A DNA stretch of 64,000 nucleotides from SHWB01 sp050246875 (GCA_050246875.1 JBFWVF010000006.1:1-64000); one strand, 5' to 3'; positions 40,801-48,875 are shown, counted from the first letter of the stretch. Translations and numbers: made by a program. The notes: generated from the sequence alone by a model not told the origin.

Positions 40801-43076
40801 TGCTCGTCGCTGACGACGACGGTGAAGGTGTCGGTGGCGCTCTGCCCCTGCGCCAGCGCCTGCACGGCGGCCGAGCCGTTGGCCAGCGCGTAGCTCCACT
40901 GGCCGGACGCGTCGACCGACAGCGTGCCGTAGGTGCCGCCGCCGCCGCCGGCGACCGACCAGGTCAGCACCGCGCCGTTGTCGATGTCGGTCGCGGCAAG
41001 CTGGCCGCCGGCGGCAAGCGTCGTGTCTTCCTTGACGGTGCCGGCGGTCGCGCCGCCGGTGATGACCGGCCCGTCGTTGGCGCCGGTGACGGTGACCGAC
41101 ACCGTCGCCGCGTCGGTCGCCCCGGCGAGGTCGCGGACGGTGTAGGTGAAGGTGTCGACGACCGACTGGCCGACGGCCAGCGCCTGCAGCGCCGCGGCGC
41201 CGGTCGGGTTGTAGGTATAGGTGCCGTCGGCGGCGACCGTCACCGTCGCGCCCAGCGTGCTGGTGGCGCTGAAGCCGGTGACCGTCAGCACGTCGAGATG
41301 GTCGGCATCGCTGTCGTTGGCCAGCACGTTGCCGGTGGCGACGGCGTCCTCGCCGGTGGTGGCCGCATCGTCGACCGCGTCAGGGCCGCTGTTGGTCAGC
41401 TCGACGCGGTAGTTCTCCCAGTTCGAGACCGAGAGGTCGAAGGCGTTGAACTGGAACGAGGCGCCATTGTCCTTGCTGGCGTTGCTGTGGCTTGGCAGCC
41501 ACGCGGCGAAGGCCGCGAGGTCGGCCTGCACGGCGGCATTCGCCGCTTCGCCATAGGTCAGACGCACGACCAGCGTGTCGGTGCCCTTGCCGCCGTTGTA
41601 GACGTCGCGGGCGCCGAGGTTTTCGGCCAGCGTGTAGATGCCGGTGTCGTTGCCCTGGCCGCCATCGACGATGTCCGAACCGGCACCGCCGTCGAGGATG
41701 TCGTTGCCGTTCTCGCCGTAGAGGCGGTCGACGCCCTGGATCGTCTCGGCCCAGGAGTAGTCGATGTACTGCAGCAGGAAATCGCTGGAGTCGACGGTGA
41801 TCGAGCCCTGCGCGTTGGCCCCGGCCGCCGTCGAGTAGGGCAGCGCCGAGAACACCACCGTGTCGAAGGCGGTGTAGCCGCCGTTCAGCGTGATGGTGAA
41901 GACGTAGTCGCCGCTGGCGCTGTTGGAAATCTCGACGCCCGAGCCGACCAGCACGCCATCGTCGAAGGCCTGCCAGACGGCGCGCTCGGCCTTGTTGAAG
42001 TCGGCGCTCGACTGCGGCCCGTAGAAATACGAGAAGCCGACCGACACATCGCTGACGTCGTGGCCGAAATCGACCTTCAGCGTCTCCGACAGGTTCTTCG
42101 TCGGATCCCAGCCGGTCTCGGCCTTGATCGACGGCCGCGAGGCCTGGTTGCCCGAGGCGCCGATGCCGTCGGCGTTGATGCCGACATTGGCCGCCGTGCT
42201 CGCCGTCAGACCGTAGCCGGAGATGTTCTGGGCGGTGACGGTGACGTCGCCCCAGTAGTCGCAGTAGTTGCCGCTGGTCAGCTTGCCGGTCGTGCCGGCG
42301 CGCGCCGAGTGAGAGATGGTGATGGCGCCGCCCGAATCGCCGCCGAGCAGGACGTCGTTGCCCTCGCCGCCCCACAGCGTGTCGCTGCCGGCGCCGCCGT
42401 CGAGGGAGTCGTTGCCGCTGCCGCCATCGAGGGAATCGTTGCCGGCACCGCCGTCGAGCGTGTCGTTGCCCGAGCCGCCGTCGAGATCGTCGTTGCCGTC
42501 GCCGCCGAGCAACGTGTCGTCGCCCGAACCGCCGTCGAGGTCGTCGTTGCCAGCGCCGCCCTCGAGCCGGTCGTCGCCGCTGCCGCCCTCGATGTCGTCG
42601 TTGCCGGCGCCGCCGAGCAGAATGTCGTCGCCCGAGCCGCCGTCGAGGTCGTCGTCGCCGTCGCCGCCGTCGAGCAGATCGTCACCCTCGCCCCCCTCGA
42701 GGTCGTCGTTGCCGGCGCCGCCGAGCACAACATCGTCGCCCTCGCCGCCATCCAGCCTGTCGTTGCCGCTGCCGCCGTCGAGGAAATCGTTCCCCGAGCC
42801 GCCGTCGAGGCTGTCGTTGCCGGCGCCGCCATAGAGGCGGTCATTGCCCGACCCGCCATCGAGCTTGTCGTTGCCATCGCCACCGTCGAGCAGGTCGTTG
42901 CCGCTGCCGCCGTCGAGGCTGTCGTTGCCGAGCCCGCCGTAGAGGGCGTCGTTGCCCGAGCCGCCGTCTATGCGGTCGTTGCCGCCCTGGCCGTAGACGA
43001 TGTCGTCGCCGCCCTTGGCATCGATGGTGTTGTTGCCATTGGTGCCGTAGATGACGTCGTTGCCGTTGCCAGCCAT
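28809..43076 (-). CDS. giant RTX/VCBS-repeat secreted adhesin-like protein
   Basis: The product is 4755 residues. The ATG at 43076 has GGGGGA 5 nt upstream. In order: N-terminal RTX nonapeptides (about 1-245, GGxGNDxLDGG type); a beta-sandwich region and a second short RTX patch (to about 540); about 24 VCBS/cadherin-like domains (560-4200), many ending TGTNDAPV; a glycine-rich low-complexity region (about 4210-4570); C-terminal RTX repeats (GGGGNDFLTGGGGDDTFVF) and a tail ending NDHFLF, typical of type I secretion substrates. Five non-repeat domains are nested between VCBS units plus one LamG/ConA-like domain (about nt 34610-35270). No signal peptide and no type I secretion genes lie in the window. 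It is likely a calcium-binding cell-surface or biofilm adhesin. Confidence 0.9.
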   Translation of the reverse strand: MAGNGNDVIYGTNGNNTIDAKGGDDIVYGQGGNDRIDGGSGNDALYGGLGNDSLDGGSGNDLLDGGDGNDKLDGGSGNDRLYGGAGNDSLDGGSGNDFLDGGSGNDRLDGGEGDDVVLGGAGNDDLEGGEGDDLLDGGDGDDDLDGGSGDDILLGGAGNDDIEGGSGDDRLEGGAGNDDLDGGSGDDTLLGGDGNDDLDGGSGNDTLDGGAGNDSLDGGSGNDSLDGGAGSDTLWGGEGNDVLLGGDSGGAITISHSARAGTTGKLTSGNYCDYWGDVTVTAQNISGYGLTASTAANVGINADGIGASGNQASRPSIKAETGWDPTKNLSETLKVDFGHDVSDVSVGFSYFYGPQSSADFNKAERAVWQAFDDGVLVGSGVEISNSASGDYVFTITLNGGYTAFDTVVFSALPYSTAAGANAQGSITVDSSDFLLQYIDYSWAETIQGVDRLYGENGNDILDGGAGSDIVDGGQGNDTGIYTLAENLGARDVYNGGKGTDTLVVRLTYGEAANAAVQADLAAFAAWLPSHSNASKDNGASFQFNAFDLSVSNWENYRVELTNSGPDAVDDAATTGEDAVATGNVLANDSDADHLDVLTVTGFSATSTLGATVTVAADGTYTYNPTGAAALQALAVGQSVVDTFTYTVRDLAGATDAATVSVTVTGANDGPVITGGATAGTVKEDTTLAAGGQLAATDIDNGAVLTWSVAGGGGGTYGTLSVDASGQWSYALANGSAAVQALAQGQSATDTFTVVVSDEHGATDTRSVVVTVEGTNDGPVVTGGTSDGAVVEDGPLSTSGTLTASDVDNGATRTWSGSAAGSYGNFSINSGGGWTYSLNNASAQALAQGEVVTETFTATVTDQFGASASQAVTVTVTGRNDGPVVSGPNTGAVQEDVALAATGTLTVGDVDHGASHTWSVIGSVSSARGTFSVSPAGVWTYTLDNDALAVQQLSASHVLTETYTVRATDEFGAFSNRTVTITVSGSNDAPVITSATTAGSVVEDGAQTATGTVLMDDIDLHSPSAVFSVDGGGAGAYGTFALQPVNYYTNNWVYTLDNAAVQNLAAGETVTESFTVRVTDNHGASDTETVTITVTGTNDAPVIAAGGDDAGSVLEDDAGTAVSGQLTASDVDNGATQAWSVDGGGAGAYGTFAVDASGQWTYTLDNGTPALDDLDDGETATETFTVRVADGLGGEDTQVVTVTILGHTDNTPPTVADVSIAAVEDGAPVTVALAGDDVDPEDDQASLTYTLSDVPPGFGTVADNGDGTVTFDPGAGFQSLAAGETATASFTYSATDSHGASSGPATVGVTVTGTNDAPVVVAGDTSGAAQEDSVLTATGQLAATDVDNGAVLSWSVQGGGAGTYGALAIDASGQWTYTLDNGAAHVQALAAGESHVETFDVVVTDEHGASATQSVSVTVTGTNDAPVAVADVFSPGAGGTVLTFDDDGQIDPYAYYANYGGFQFTPAGYYSYDYVDTYYGVEVSYIGYYDNYRPALSRIDGADFALTSVDLGGYYYSTSQLEFLGYNDGVLVASQSASLPYYTDWGVTSLTVTFGAGFAAVDQVIIRDLIYSDGNYFYFDNLAVGGGNGGEAVVADIDVLANDTDVDNGAVLSVAAVDATSTMGAAVSLNPDGTVHYDSTAAAAIDALAEGETASDTFSYTVTDEFGATSTATVTVELTGENDAPVMLGGDDAGAVTEDDPLAGMATGQLAASDVDNGAILGWSVAGGGAGTYGALTVDATGLWTYTIDNASANVQALAAGETVAESFDVVVTDEHGATATHSVSVSVTGTNDAPVAADDVVGGGGGTTVLGFDTSWDVPTGYGGFDWQSSGSYYNNSADILVNFSNIYNGWAGENSSIIWLGDGDIDVQGLSIQDWNGAWQVRFDGYDDGAVTNSLVVSLTGSMTWVNLDFASIDRLDVVVTDGAYSGNGIDNVGWWLIDDLTFNEAGSGTDEDTPLTIAAADLLANDTDVDHGAALSVAGVSATSVLGASVAQTVGGDIAYDPTASAALQALAEGETATDTFTYTVTDEHGATDTATVSVGVTGVNDAPVVVGGDDSGAAQEDSVLAATGQLTATDVDNGAVLTWSVQGGGAGTYGALSVDASGLWTYTLDNGSAATQALAAGESHVETFTIVVTDEHGASDTQTVDVTVTGTNDAPVIAAGGGVAGVVQEDFILAVTGQLTASDVDNGAVLTWSGGGVGSYGSLAITSAGWWRYRIDSTSPAVQALADGESHVESFTVVVTDEHGATDTQTVDITVNGRNDAPVIAAGGGDAGTAEEDATTAATGQLTATDVDHGAVLTWSVAGGGAGTYGALAVDSTGQWTYTLDNASAAVQALADGESHAETFTVTVTDEHGASDTQSVSVTVTGTNDAPVVAAGGDDAGTAYEDGAPSSSSSSVILEATGQLLAGDVDNGAALTWSVAGGGAGTFGTLAVDATGKWTYALDNDSGATQALAQGESHVESFTVVVTDEHGATDTQTVDVTVHGRNDAPVVTAGGDDAGTVEEDATLAATGQLAATDVDSGSTLSWSVAGGGDGVYGALSVDGSGQWTYLLDNASASVQALATGESHVESFTVTVTDEHGATDTQTVEITVNGANDAPVIAVPAGNHALAFDGANSADRVDTQADVPLAGASFTWEFLVNRTANLSGLDSNVVLSDDPATFAGSGNHLHIGYRSPFDGSGDFTFAFHGNDLNYYEPGGANADIGNFVHWAGSYDAATGARVLYRNGVQVTADNAGIAAYQGPGNLVIGQDFHGLVDYVRVWNGVLDASAIAASAAGTPPASYATALLAYEFNEGVGTSAVDHSPAGNDGTIASAAYVVLEPGGEVAGAAQEDTVLAATGQLTATDVDHGAVLTWSVAGGGAGVYGGLSVDASGLWTYTLDNGAAATQALAQGESHVETFTVVVTDEHGATDTQVVEVTVTGTNDAPVIAAGGDDTGTAWEDGAPSSSSSSVILEATGQLLAGDVDNGAVLSWSVAGGGAGTFGTLAVGATGKWTYALDNESAAVQDLDGGDAVTDSFTVVVTDEHGASDTRQVTVTVNGADDAPAEAPVAVDDLVPAVTSAPQVVLTFDDDGQVDHYHGYSNYGGFQVTPGAYYSADWVDLGYGIAISYVGYYGYYAPAFSRIDGADFALGAIDVGTEYYANFTLRFDGYDDGVLVGTQDVTVLDATGWASISTHVTFGAGFSSIDYLLVSNANYGDGQYVFFDNLTLGAAPATQNVVVDVDVLANDTHPNPLAVLSVAAVDAASALGALLSINPDGTVHYDGTAAAGADALAAGETASDTFAYTVTDQFGATDTATVTVELVGLNDAPVLAGGEAEGSVEEDGGAEATGQLLADDVDNGAVLTWSGGGAGAYGTLALSDGGAWTYTLDNGAAHVQALAEGQTVGEAFNVTVTDEFGAHVTQDVAVTVTGDNDAPVAADDAATVGGVGVLAFPLTFDDSSQFDPNHLYANYAGFQFTPYGNSVDTGGGYLQGPVGYYGSYQPLISRIDGADFTVTSLDLGYYPYYYYPDTLEFTAYRDGNVVGSTTAVVPYTDSWGATTTTVTFGPEFADIDTVRISAFNSYSYEYNYFFFDNLAIGRGVPTDYQSDIDVLANDSDVDNGAALTVTGLAATSALGATLTLNPDGTVHYDGDGVAAILALAPGEEIADSFEYTVTDEFGATSTASVSITVAGINHAPVSDGDGAGDAIEDDATVVTGQLSATDPDANAELTWSGGGNGAFGELVVDASGAWTYTLDNGASHVQALAAGETVEDAFVVEVADEFGVAVTQAITVTVTGTNDAPVAHDDTVRGSAGGGGGGGHIAVYPAYDYGVDTNVIPGLANLGIFSSVTLLNGSESLATLQQYDAILAYQNGSPSSTYFPNLLADYVDSGGGLVAATFIWQSEGSWGRLYSDGYLPLTGYYGNYHGVSLGSYDASHPIMSGPFTITNVGGYYHDHSALTGDATLVASWNDGAPLVAVDSSGVVAVTLFPNDYYGNLSGQYMELFGNALSYVGGPSILTDEDNAATIAAADILGNDSDVDHFTTLTIAAVSATSLLGALVTIDVDGNVHYDPTGAAALQALLDGEVATDSFTYQASDGTALSNVATVSFTVLGVNDAPVAVDDTGFEAEFETDLTIPVVALLANDSDADAGDAPALIALLPGVGGSVQLVGDDIVFTPEAGFSGTATFGYQITDAAGELTTAFVSVEVGEGDGGGDDEEPAGEIIAEAQGGDGADGAAGAAGADGVLYDVVTDSNPQYPSQISYYTAGAHGSAGGNGQSGGSASVEISGEAADGGSILVSSIAIAGSSGDGGAGGAGGNGRVQDGYTRYSFLNDGIVSVEQVLHHGSAGGLGGAGGAGGAGALAVAGATTADNAATGGSSGDEIIFEAVAYGSTAGAGGQGGQGGQGAFGGQGAYGGAGGAGGNATASVTGQYVEALGGSDLILFAATAQGGDGGDGGTGGASGYGRFLYHEVSAYLAHEFDESPWLFEFRYDDNYSGNGGAGGAGGVGGSASADVSGNTVHGGDGDDTIAVDITLVGGAGGAGGAGGAAAFSTSLSYVDGDITYAYIAGTDGGSGADGAVGGATATVMNNQFYGDAGHDTFSITITWSGEIAPGIFFADNLFDGGDGIDTLDMSGAWGQVTVNLGTASLQVDGGGVSVVDSVENVVGGAYADTLTGDGGANVLTGGGGNDFLTGGGGDDTFVFAPAGGQDTVTDFDLAGDMLDVSGYFAWNDAGELAMSQSGADTVIDFGGGDQVTLTGVDMNDLSNDHFLF
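29350..30450 (-). repeat. glycine-rich low-complexity region of the adhesin
   Basis: Here the protein runs in GGAGGAGG-like blocks separated by short beta-type segments (for example DDTIAVDITLVGGAGG, DTFSITITW). It lies between the last VCBS-like domain and the C-terminal RTX array. It may form a flexible or polyglycine-helix spacer close to the secretion end. Confidence 0.7.
42340..43076 (-). repeat. N-terminal RTX nonapeptide array
   Basis: About two dozen imperfect 27-bp units encode GGxGNDxLx repeats, forming a calcium-binding beta-roll at the very N-terminus. RTX arrays usually lie near the C-terminal secretion signal, so a large array here is notable. At DNA level the units look like a tandem repeat but vary in codon choice. 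Confidence 0.85.
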
Positions 43077-43320
43077 GGGGGTCCCCCGATCCCGCACGTG
43101 CGAAATTCGCCCGCGCGGGGCGGACAATAGGCCGGTTCGCGTGACGCGCCCATGTCTTAACTGACGATTAACCAATAATTATTTGGCTTCCGCCCATCGA
43201 ATATTTCACTTCGCGCCGCAACAATTCGAGAGGCTGATACGTTATTCATTGTAACGATATATAATCGTCAATATTTCGATAATAAGGAGCCGCGCCATTC
43301 CGGGCGCACCGCCCCGCGCG
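43077..43320 (-). promoter_or_regulatory. AT-rich upstream region of the adhesin gene
   Basis: From about 43155 to 43290 the sequence is strikingly AT-rich against its surroundings (AACCAATAATTATTTGG, GATATATAATCGTCAATATT). This probably holds the adhesin promoter and binding sites for an AT-preferring silencer. I could not pick a convincing -35/-10 pair. No gene is seen between 43077 and 43609. Confidence 0.45.
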
Positions 43321-43450
43321 CCGGCACACAAACGCTCCCGCAACGCCGCCCGGGACGGTGTTGCGGTGGCCCGGACCGTTTCAGGAAACGGGGATCGCGC
43401 AACGAAGGGCGAGGACGCGGGGGGACCGGCACGGCCCGTCCGGCATGCCG

Positions 43451-43590
43451 TCCCTGTCCTTCGACAGGCTCAGGATGAGGACGGGGGTAACGGACGCGCG
43501 GTTTGCCCGCCGGTGAGACGAGGATACGCAACCGTCCCTTCCAATCGCCCTCATCCTGAGCCTGTCGAAGGACGAGGGCGACGCACGGCG
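43451..43590. repeat. inverted-pair intergenic repeat, right flank of the adhesin gene
   Basis: A forward unit at 43456-43484 and a reverse unit at 43547-43580, about 62 bp apart and ending CGACGCACGG, repeat the layout of 28471-28605 in the same orientation. The reverse unit is close to the mutL stop (43610), where its hairpin could end the mutL transcript. Confidence 0.75.
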
Positions 43591-43609
43591 CCAGGAACAG
43601 CGAACCGAC

Positions 43610-45445
<1,836 letters not shown>

Positions 45446-45454
45446 GGGGCGAGT

Positions 45455-46762
45455 CTACACCCCCGGCGACTCCGCGAGGTACCGGCGCGCCAGCACCTTG
45501 CCGTCCTCGACCGCCGGCTGGTCCCAGGGATCGACGCCGAGGAGATGCGCGGCGACGATCGTCTCCAGCATGAAGTGCATCATCAGCGCGCCCATGGTCG
45601 GCGCGTCGACCCGGTCGAGTTCGAGCGTGCGCGTCGGCCGGCCGCGCGAAACCAGCGTGTCGACCGTCGCGCGCGCCATCGCCGCCAGCAGGTCGCCCGG
45701 CGTGCGGCCGCCGAGATAGCCGGCGCCGATGCGCCCGGCGAGGTCGGCGTCGAGGCGCTCGCCGAGACTGGCGGTGGGGCTGGTGACGACCGTCACCATC
45801 TTGTCGGCCGGCCCATCGAGCCAGAGCTGCAACTGGCTGTGCTGGTCCACCGTGCCGAGCGCGTCGACCGGCGTCGTGCCCATGCCGCCCTTGCCGAGGC
45901 TCTCGGCCCAGAGCTGGCGCCACCACTGGCCGAGCGGCCGCAGGCGGTCGCTGTAGGGCAGGAAGACGCTGGTGCCGACGCCGCGATGGCGGGCCAGCGC
46001 CACCGACACGGCGGCGCCGACGGCGGGCGGCGCGCCGGCGGGGTCCTTCGTGTCGAGCGTGGCGTCGAGCACGGACGCCGCGCCCTCGCGGATCGCCACC
46101 GGGTCGAGCCCGGCGAGGATGGCCGGCAGGATGCCGACCAGCGACAGCGCGGCATAGCGGCCGCCGACGCCGGGATCGTGGTCGAGCACGCGGGCGCCCC
46201 ATTCGCCGGCGAAGCGGCGCAGCGGCCGGTCGCCCGGCTCGGTGATCGCCACCAGCGAGCGGGCCAGCGCGCCCTTGCCCTGGTAATGCTCCATCCAGCC
46301 GACCAGCGCCAGAAGCTGGGCCAGCGTCTCGGCCGTGCCGCCGGACTTGGAGATGGCGAGCAGGCAGGCGCGCTCGAGGTCGACGCGGGCGACCAGCATC
46401 TCCAGCGTCGCCGGGTCGATGTTGTCGAGGAAGACAAGACGCGGCGCCCCCTGGCGCGGGCCGAAGCCCCAGTCCGACAGCGTCGCCAGCGTGCGGCCGC
46501 CGAGCGAGGAACCGCCGGTGCCGAGCACGACGACGGTGTCGAAGCGCTCCCGCAGGTCGCGCGCCACCTCCGCCAGCTCCGGCAGGTCGTCACGCCTGTC
46601 AGGCAAGGCCAGCAGCGGCAGCGTCGCCTTGTCACGCGCCGTGCGCAGCGCGGCGATGGCCGGCACGGTCTCCTTCAGCGCCGCGGCATATTCCGCGCGC
46701 GTCAGGCCTCCGGCCCCGGCGGCATCCGCGAGGCAGCCGTCGATCGACTGGCGGTAGTGCAT
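45455..46762 (-). CDS. pgi: glucose-6-phosphate isomerase
   Basis: The product is 435 residues, shorter than the 549-residue E. coli enzyme and close to the compact bacterial type. It interconverts glucose-6-phosphate and fructose-6-phosphate. Motifs: VVLGTGGSSLGGRT, the phosphate-binding AISKSGGTAET, QLWAESLGKGG with the catalytic Glu, DQHSQLQLWLDG with the His, and the C-terminal lysine in PAVEDGKVLARRYL. GGAG lies 7 nt before the ATG. It is between the carboxymuconolactone-decarboxylase-family gene (19 bp upstream) and mutL (9 bp downstream) in a compact leftward unit. Confidence 0.95.
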   Translation of the reverse strand: MHYRQSIDGCLADAAGAGGLTRAEYAAALKETVPAIAALRTARDKATLPLLALPDRRDDLPELAEVARDLRERFDTVVVLGTGGSSLGGRTLATLSDWGFGPRQGAPRLVFLDNIDPATLEMLVARVDLERACLLAISKSGGTAETLAQLLALVGWMEHYQGKGALARSLVAITEPGDRPLRRFAGEWGARVLDHDPGVGGRYAALSLVGILPAILAGLDPVAIREGAASVLDATLDTKDPAGAPPAVGAAVSVALARHRGVGTSVFLPYSDRLRPLGQWWRQLWAESLGKGGMGTTPVDALGTVDQHSQLQLWLDGPADKMVTVVTSPTASLGERLDADLAGRIGAGYLGGRTPGDLLAAMARATVDTLVSRGRPTRTLELDRVDAPTMGALMMHFMLETIVAAHLLGVDPWDQPAVEDGKVLARRYLAESPGV

Positions 46763-46781
46763 GGACGGTCTCCGCGGCCCC

Positions 46782-47345
46782 TCACCCGTTGAACGGCACG
46801 AACTTCACTTCGGCTTCCAGCGGCAGGCCCATGACGCGGCAGAACGAGCCGACGAGCTGGTAGTAGCCGACCATCACGGTGAGGTCGACGAGGCCGGCGT
46901 CGCCGAGGCTCGCGCGGATCTCCTCGATCAGCGCGTCGGGCACCGTCTCGTTGGCGGCGACGAGGCGCGAAAAGCGGGCGACCGCGCCGGTCGGCGCCGG
47001 TTCGGCGAGGATGGCGTCGGTGCCGACCTTCTTTTGCAGATCCGCCGGCAGGCGCCAGATGTGATGGCACCACTCGTAGGGATTGTTGACGATTTGCGCC
47101 ACCTCGCAGATCACGACCTCGCGCAGGTCGAGGTCGAGCACCGAATGGAAGCGCACATGCTCGCCGACCGAGGCGGCGGCTTCCATGGCGCCGGGGCTGT
47201 GGGCCATGGCCGAGAACAGGCCGGGAATGTAGTTGAGCTTGCGCGAGGCGACGATGTGGTCGTAGGCGCGCTGGCCGTCCGCGCTCATCTCCGCGCGCGC
47301 CACGAGGCGCAGCTTCGCCGTCTTCGCATAGGCCCCAGCCTTCAT
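46782..47345 (-). CDS. carboxymuconolactone decarboxylase / AhpD-like family protein
   Basis: The product is a 187-residue, all-helical protein. The family core is visible: LREVVICEVAQIVNNPYEWCHH near residues 69-90, and VDLTVMVGYYQLVGSFCRVMGLPL near the end. AhpD-type peroxidases use a CxxC pair; here only the second Cys of EWCHH is present, so disulfide chemistry of that type is unlikely and a lactone or unknown reaction is more probable. The ATG at 47345 has GGGGAGG 5 nt upstream. It is first in the leftward unit with pgi and mutL and divergent from the SAF-domain dehydrogenase. Confidence 0.8.
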   Translation of the reverse strand: MKAGAYAKTAKLRLVARAEMSADGQRAYDHIVASRKLNYIPGLFSAMAHSPGAMEAAASVGEHVRFHSVLDLDLREVVICEVAQIVNNPYEWCHHIWRLPADLQKKVGTDAILAEPAPTGAVARFSRLVAANETVPDALIEEIRASLGDAGLVDLTVMVGYYQLVGSFCRVMGLPLEAEVKFVPFNG

Positions 47346-47503
47346 ACCGACCTCCCCTTCGTTGCACGTCCCTGTCGCGGGCGAACCTCTAGCGTGCCGG
47401 GGCGCGGCCCGGCAACCGGACCTTGGCCCGCCGGCCATGCCTTCGCTAGAGTGCAGCCCGGCGCCGCCCGCGAGGCCGGGCGCCGACAGCCAGGGAGAGA
47501 CGC

Positions 47504-48862
47504 ATGAACCTGTCGCGACTGCTGGGCGCGCGCGCCGCCGCCGGCAAGCCGGTCGCCGTGGCGCTGATCGGCACCGGCAAGTTCGGCACCATGTTCCTCG
47601 CCCAGGCCCGGCGCACGCCGGGGATGCATGTCGCCGCCGTCATCGACCTCGCGCCCGAGCGCGCGCATGCGGCGCTGACCGCCACCGGCCACACGCCCGG
47701 CGCGCGCACCGTCGCCGCCGCGCTCGCCGCCGGCCCCGGCACGGTGCATGTCAGCGACGACGCCGACGCCACCATCGCCGCCGACGGCATCGAGGTGGTG
47801 GTCGACGCCACCGGCAGCCCGGCCGCCGGCATCCGCCACGCGCTGGCCTGCTTCCGCCACGGCCGCCACGTCGTCATGGTCAACGTCGAGGCCGACGCCA
47901 TGGCCGGGCCGCTGCTCGCCGAGAAGGCGCGCGAGGCCGGCGTCGTCTATTCGCTCGCCTGGGGCGACCAGCCGGCGCTGATCTGCGAGATGGTCGACTG
48001 GGCGCGCACCGCCGGCTTCGAGGTCGTCGCCGCCGGCAAGGGCACCAAGTACCTGCCCGGCTATCACCACGTGACGCCCGACGACGTGTGGCAACACTAC
48101 GGTCTCACGCCGGAGCAGGCGAAGGCCGGCGGCATGAACGCGCAGATGTTCAACTCCTTCCTCGACGGCACCAAGTCGGCGATCGAGATGACGGCGGTGG
48201 CCAACGCCACCGGCCTGATTCCGGCGCCGGGCGGGCTGGAGTTCCCGGCCTGCGGCGTGCACGACCTCGCGCATGTCATGCGGCCGCGCGACATCGGCGG
48301 CCATCTGCACCATGTCGGCCAGGTCGAGGTGATCTCCAGCGAGGAACGCGACGGCCGCCACGTCGCCGGCGATCTGCGCTGGGGCGTGTACGTGGTGTTT
48401 CGCGCCGCCACAGAGTATGTCGCGCGCTGCTTCGCCGAGTACGGACTGATCACGGACAAGACCGGCCGCTACTCGGCGCTGTGGAAGCCCTATCATCTCA
48501 TCGGCCTCGAGCTCGGCATCTCGGTCGCCAGCGCGGCGCTGCGCGGCGAGCCGACCGGGGCCCCCGACGGTTTCCGTGCCGACGCGGTGGCCACCGCCAA
48601 GCGCGACCTCAAGCCCGGCGAGACGCTCGACGGCGAGGGCGGCTGGACGGTCTACGGCCGCCTGATGCCGGCCGCCGACAGCCTGCGCATGGGCGGCCTG
48701 CCGATAGGCCTCGCCCACGGCATCAAGCTCAAGAACGCGGTGCCGATGGACCGGCCGGTGACGTGGTCGGACGTCGAGGTCGGCGCGCTGAGCGAGGCCG
48801 CCGCCTTCCGCCGCGAGATGGAGCGGCGTTTTGCTCCCGCGCCGGCGCGCGCGGCGGAATGA
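47504..48862 (+). CDS. SAF-domain NAD(P)-dependent dehydrogenase (homoserine-dehydrogenase-like)
   Basis: The product is 452 residues. The N-terminal Rossmann domain (VAVALIGTGKFGTMFLAQA, then VVVDATGSPAAG and VVMVNVEADAMAGPLL) resembles homoserine dehydrogenase and MocA-type oxidoreductases. The middle region carries AGKGTKYLPGYHH and NSFLDGTKSAIEM. The C-terminal SAF-like part (DLKPGETLDGEGGWTVYGRL) is also found in sugar-acid and sialic-acid enzymes. Proteins with this layout oxidise sugar acids in several catabolic routes, but the substrate cannot be read here. GGGAGAG lies 5 nt before the ATG. The nitronate monooxygenase gene follows 13 bp later, so an operon is likely. Confidence 0.78.
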   Translation: MNLSRLLGARAAAGKPVAVALIGTGKFGTMFLAQARRTPGMHVAAVIDLAPERAHAALTATGHTPGARTVAAALAAGPGTVHVSDDADATIAADGIEVVVDATGSPAAGIRHALACFRHGRHVVMVNVEADAMAGPLLAEKAREAGVVYSLAWGDQPALICEMVDWARTAGFEVVAAGKGTKYLPGYHHVTPDDVWQHYGLTPEQAKAGGMNAQMFNSFLDGTKSAIEMTAVANATGLIPAPGGLEFPACGVHDLAHVMRPRDIGGHLHHVGQVEVISSEERDGRHVAGDLRWGVYVVFRAATEYVARCFAEYGLITDKTGRYSALWKPYHLIGLELGISVASAALRGEPTGAPDGFRADAVATAKRDLKPGETLDGEGGWTVYGRLMPAADSLRMGGLPIGLAHGIKLKNAVPMDRPVTWSDVEVGALSEAAAFRREMERRFAPAPARAAE

Positions 48863-48875
48863 GCGCGCGACGCGC

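Noticed and set aside
42340..43076. 27-bp periodic repeats resembling a CRISPR-like array
   Set aside because: They are in-frame GGxGxD codons of an RTX array, with no constant repeat/variable spacer pattern and no cas genes.
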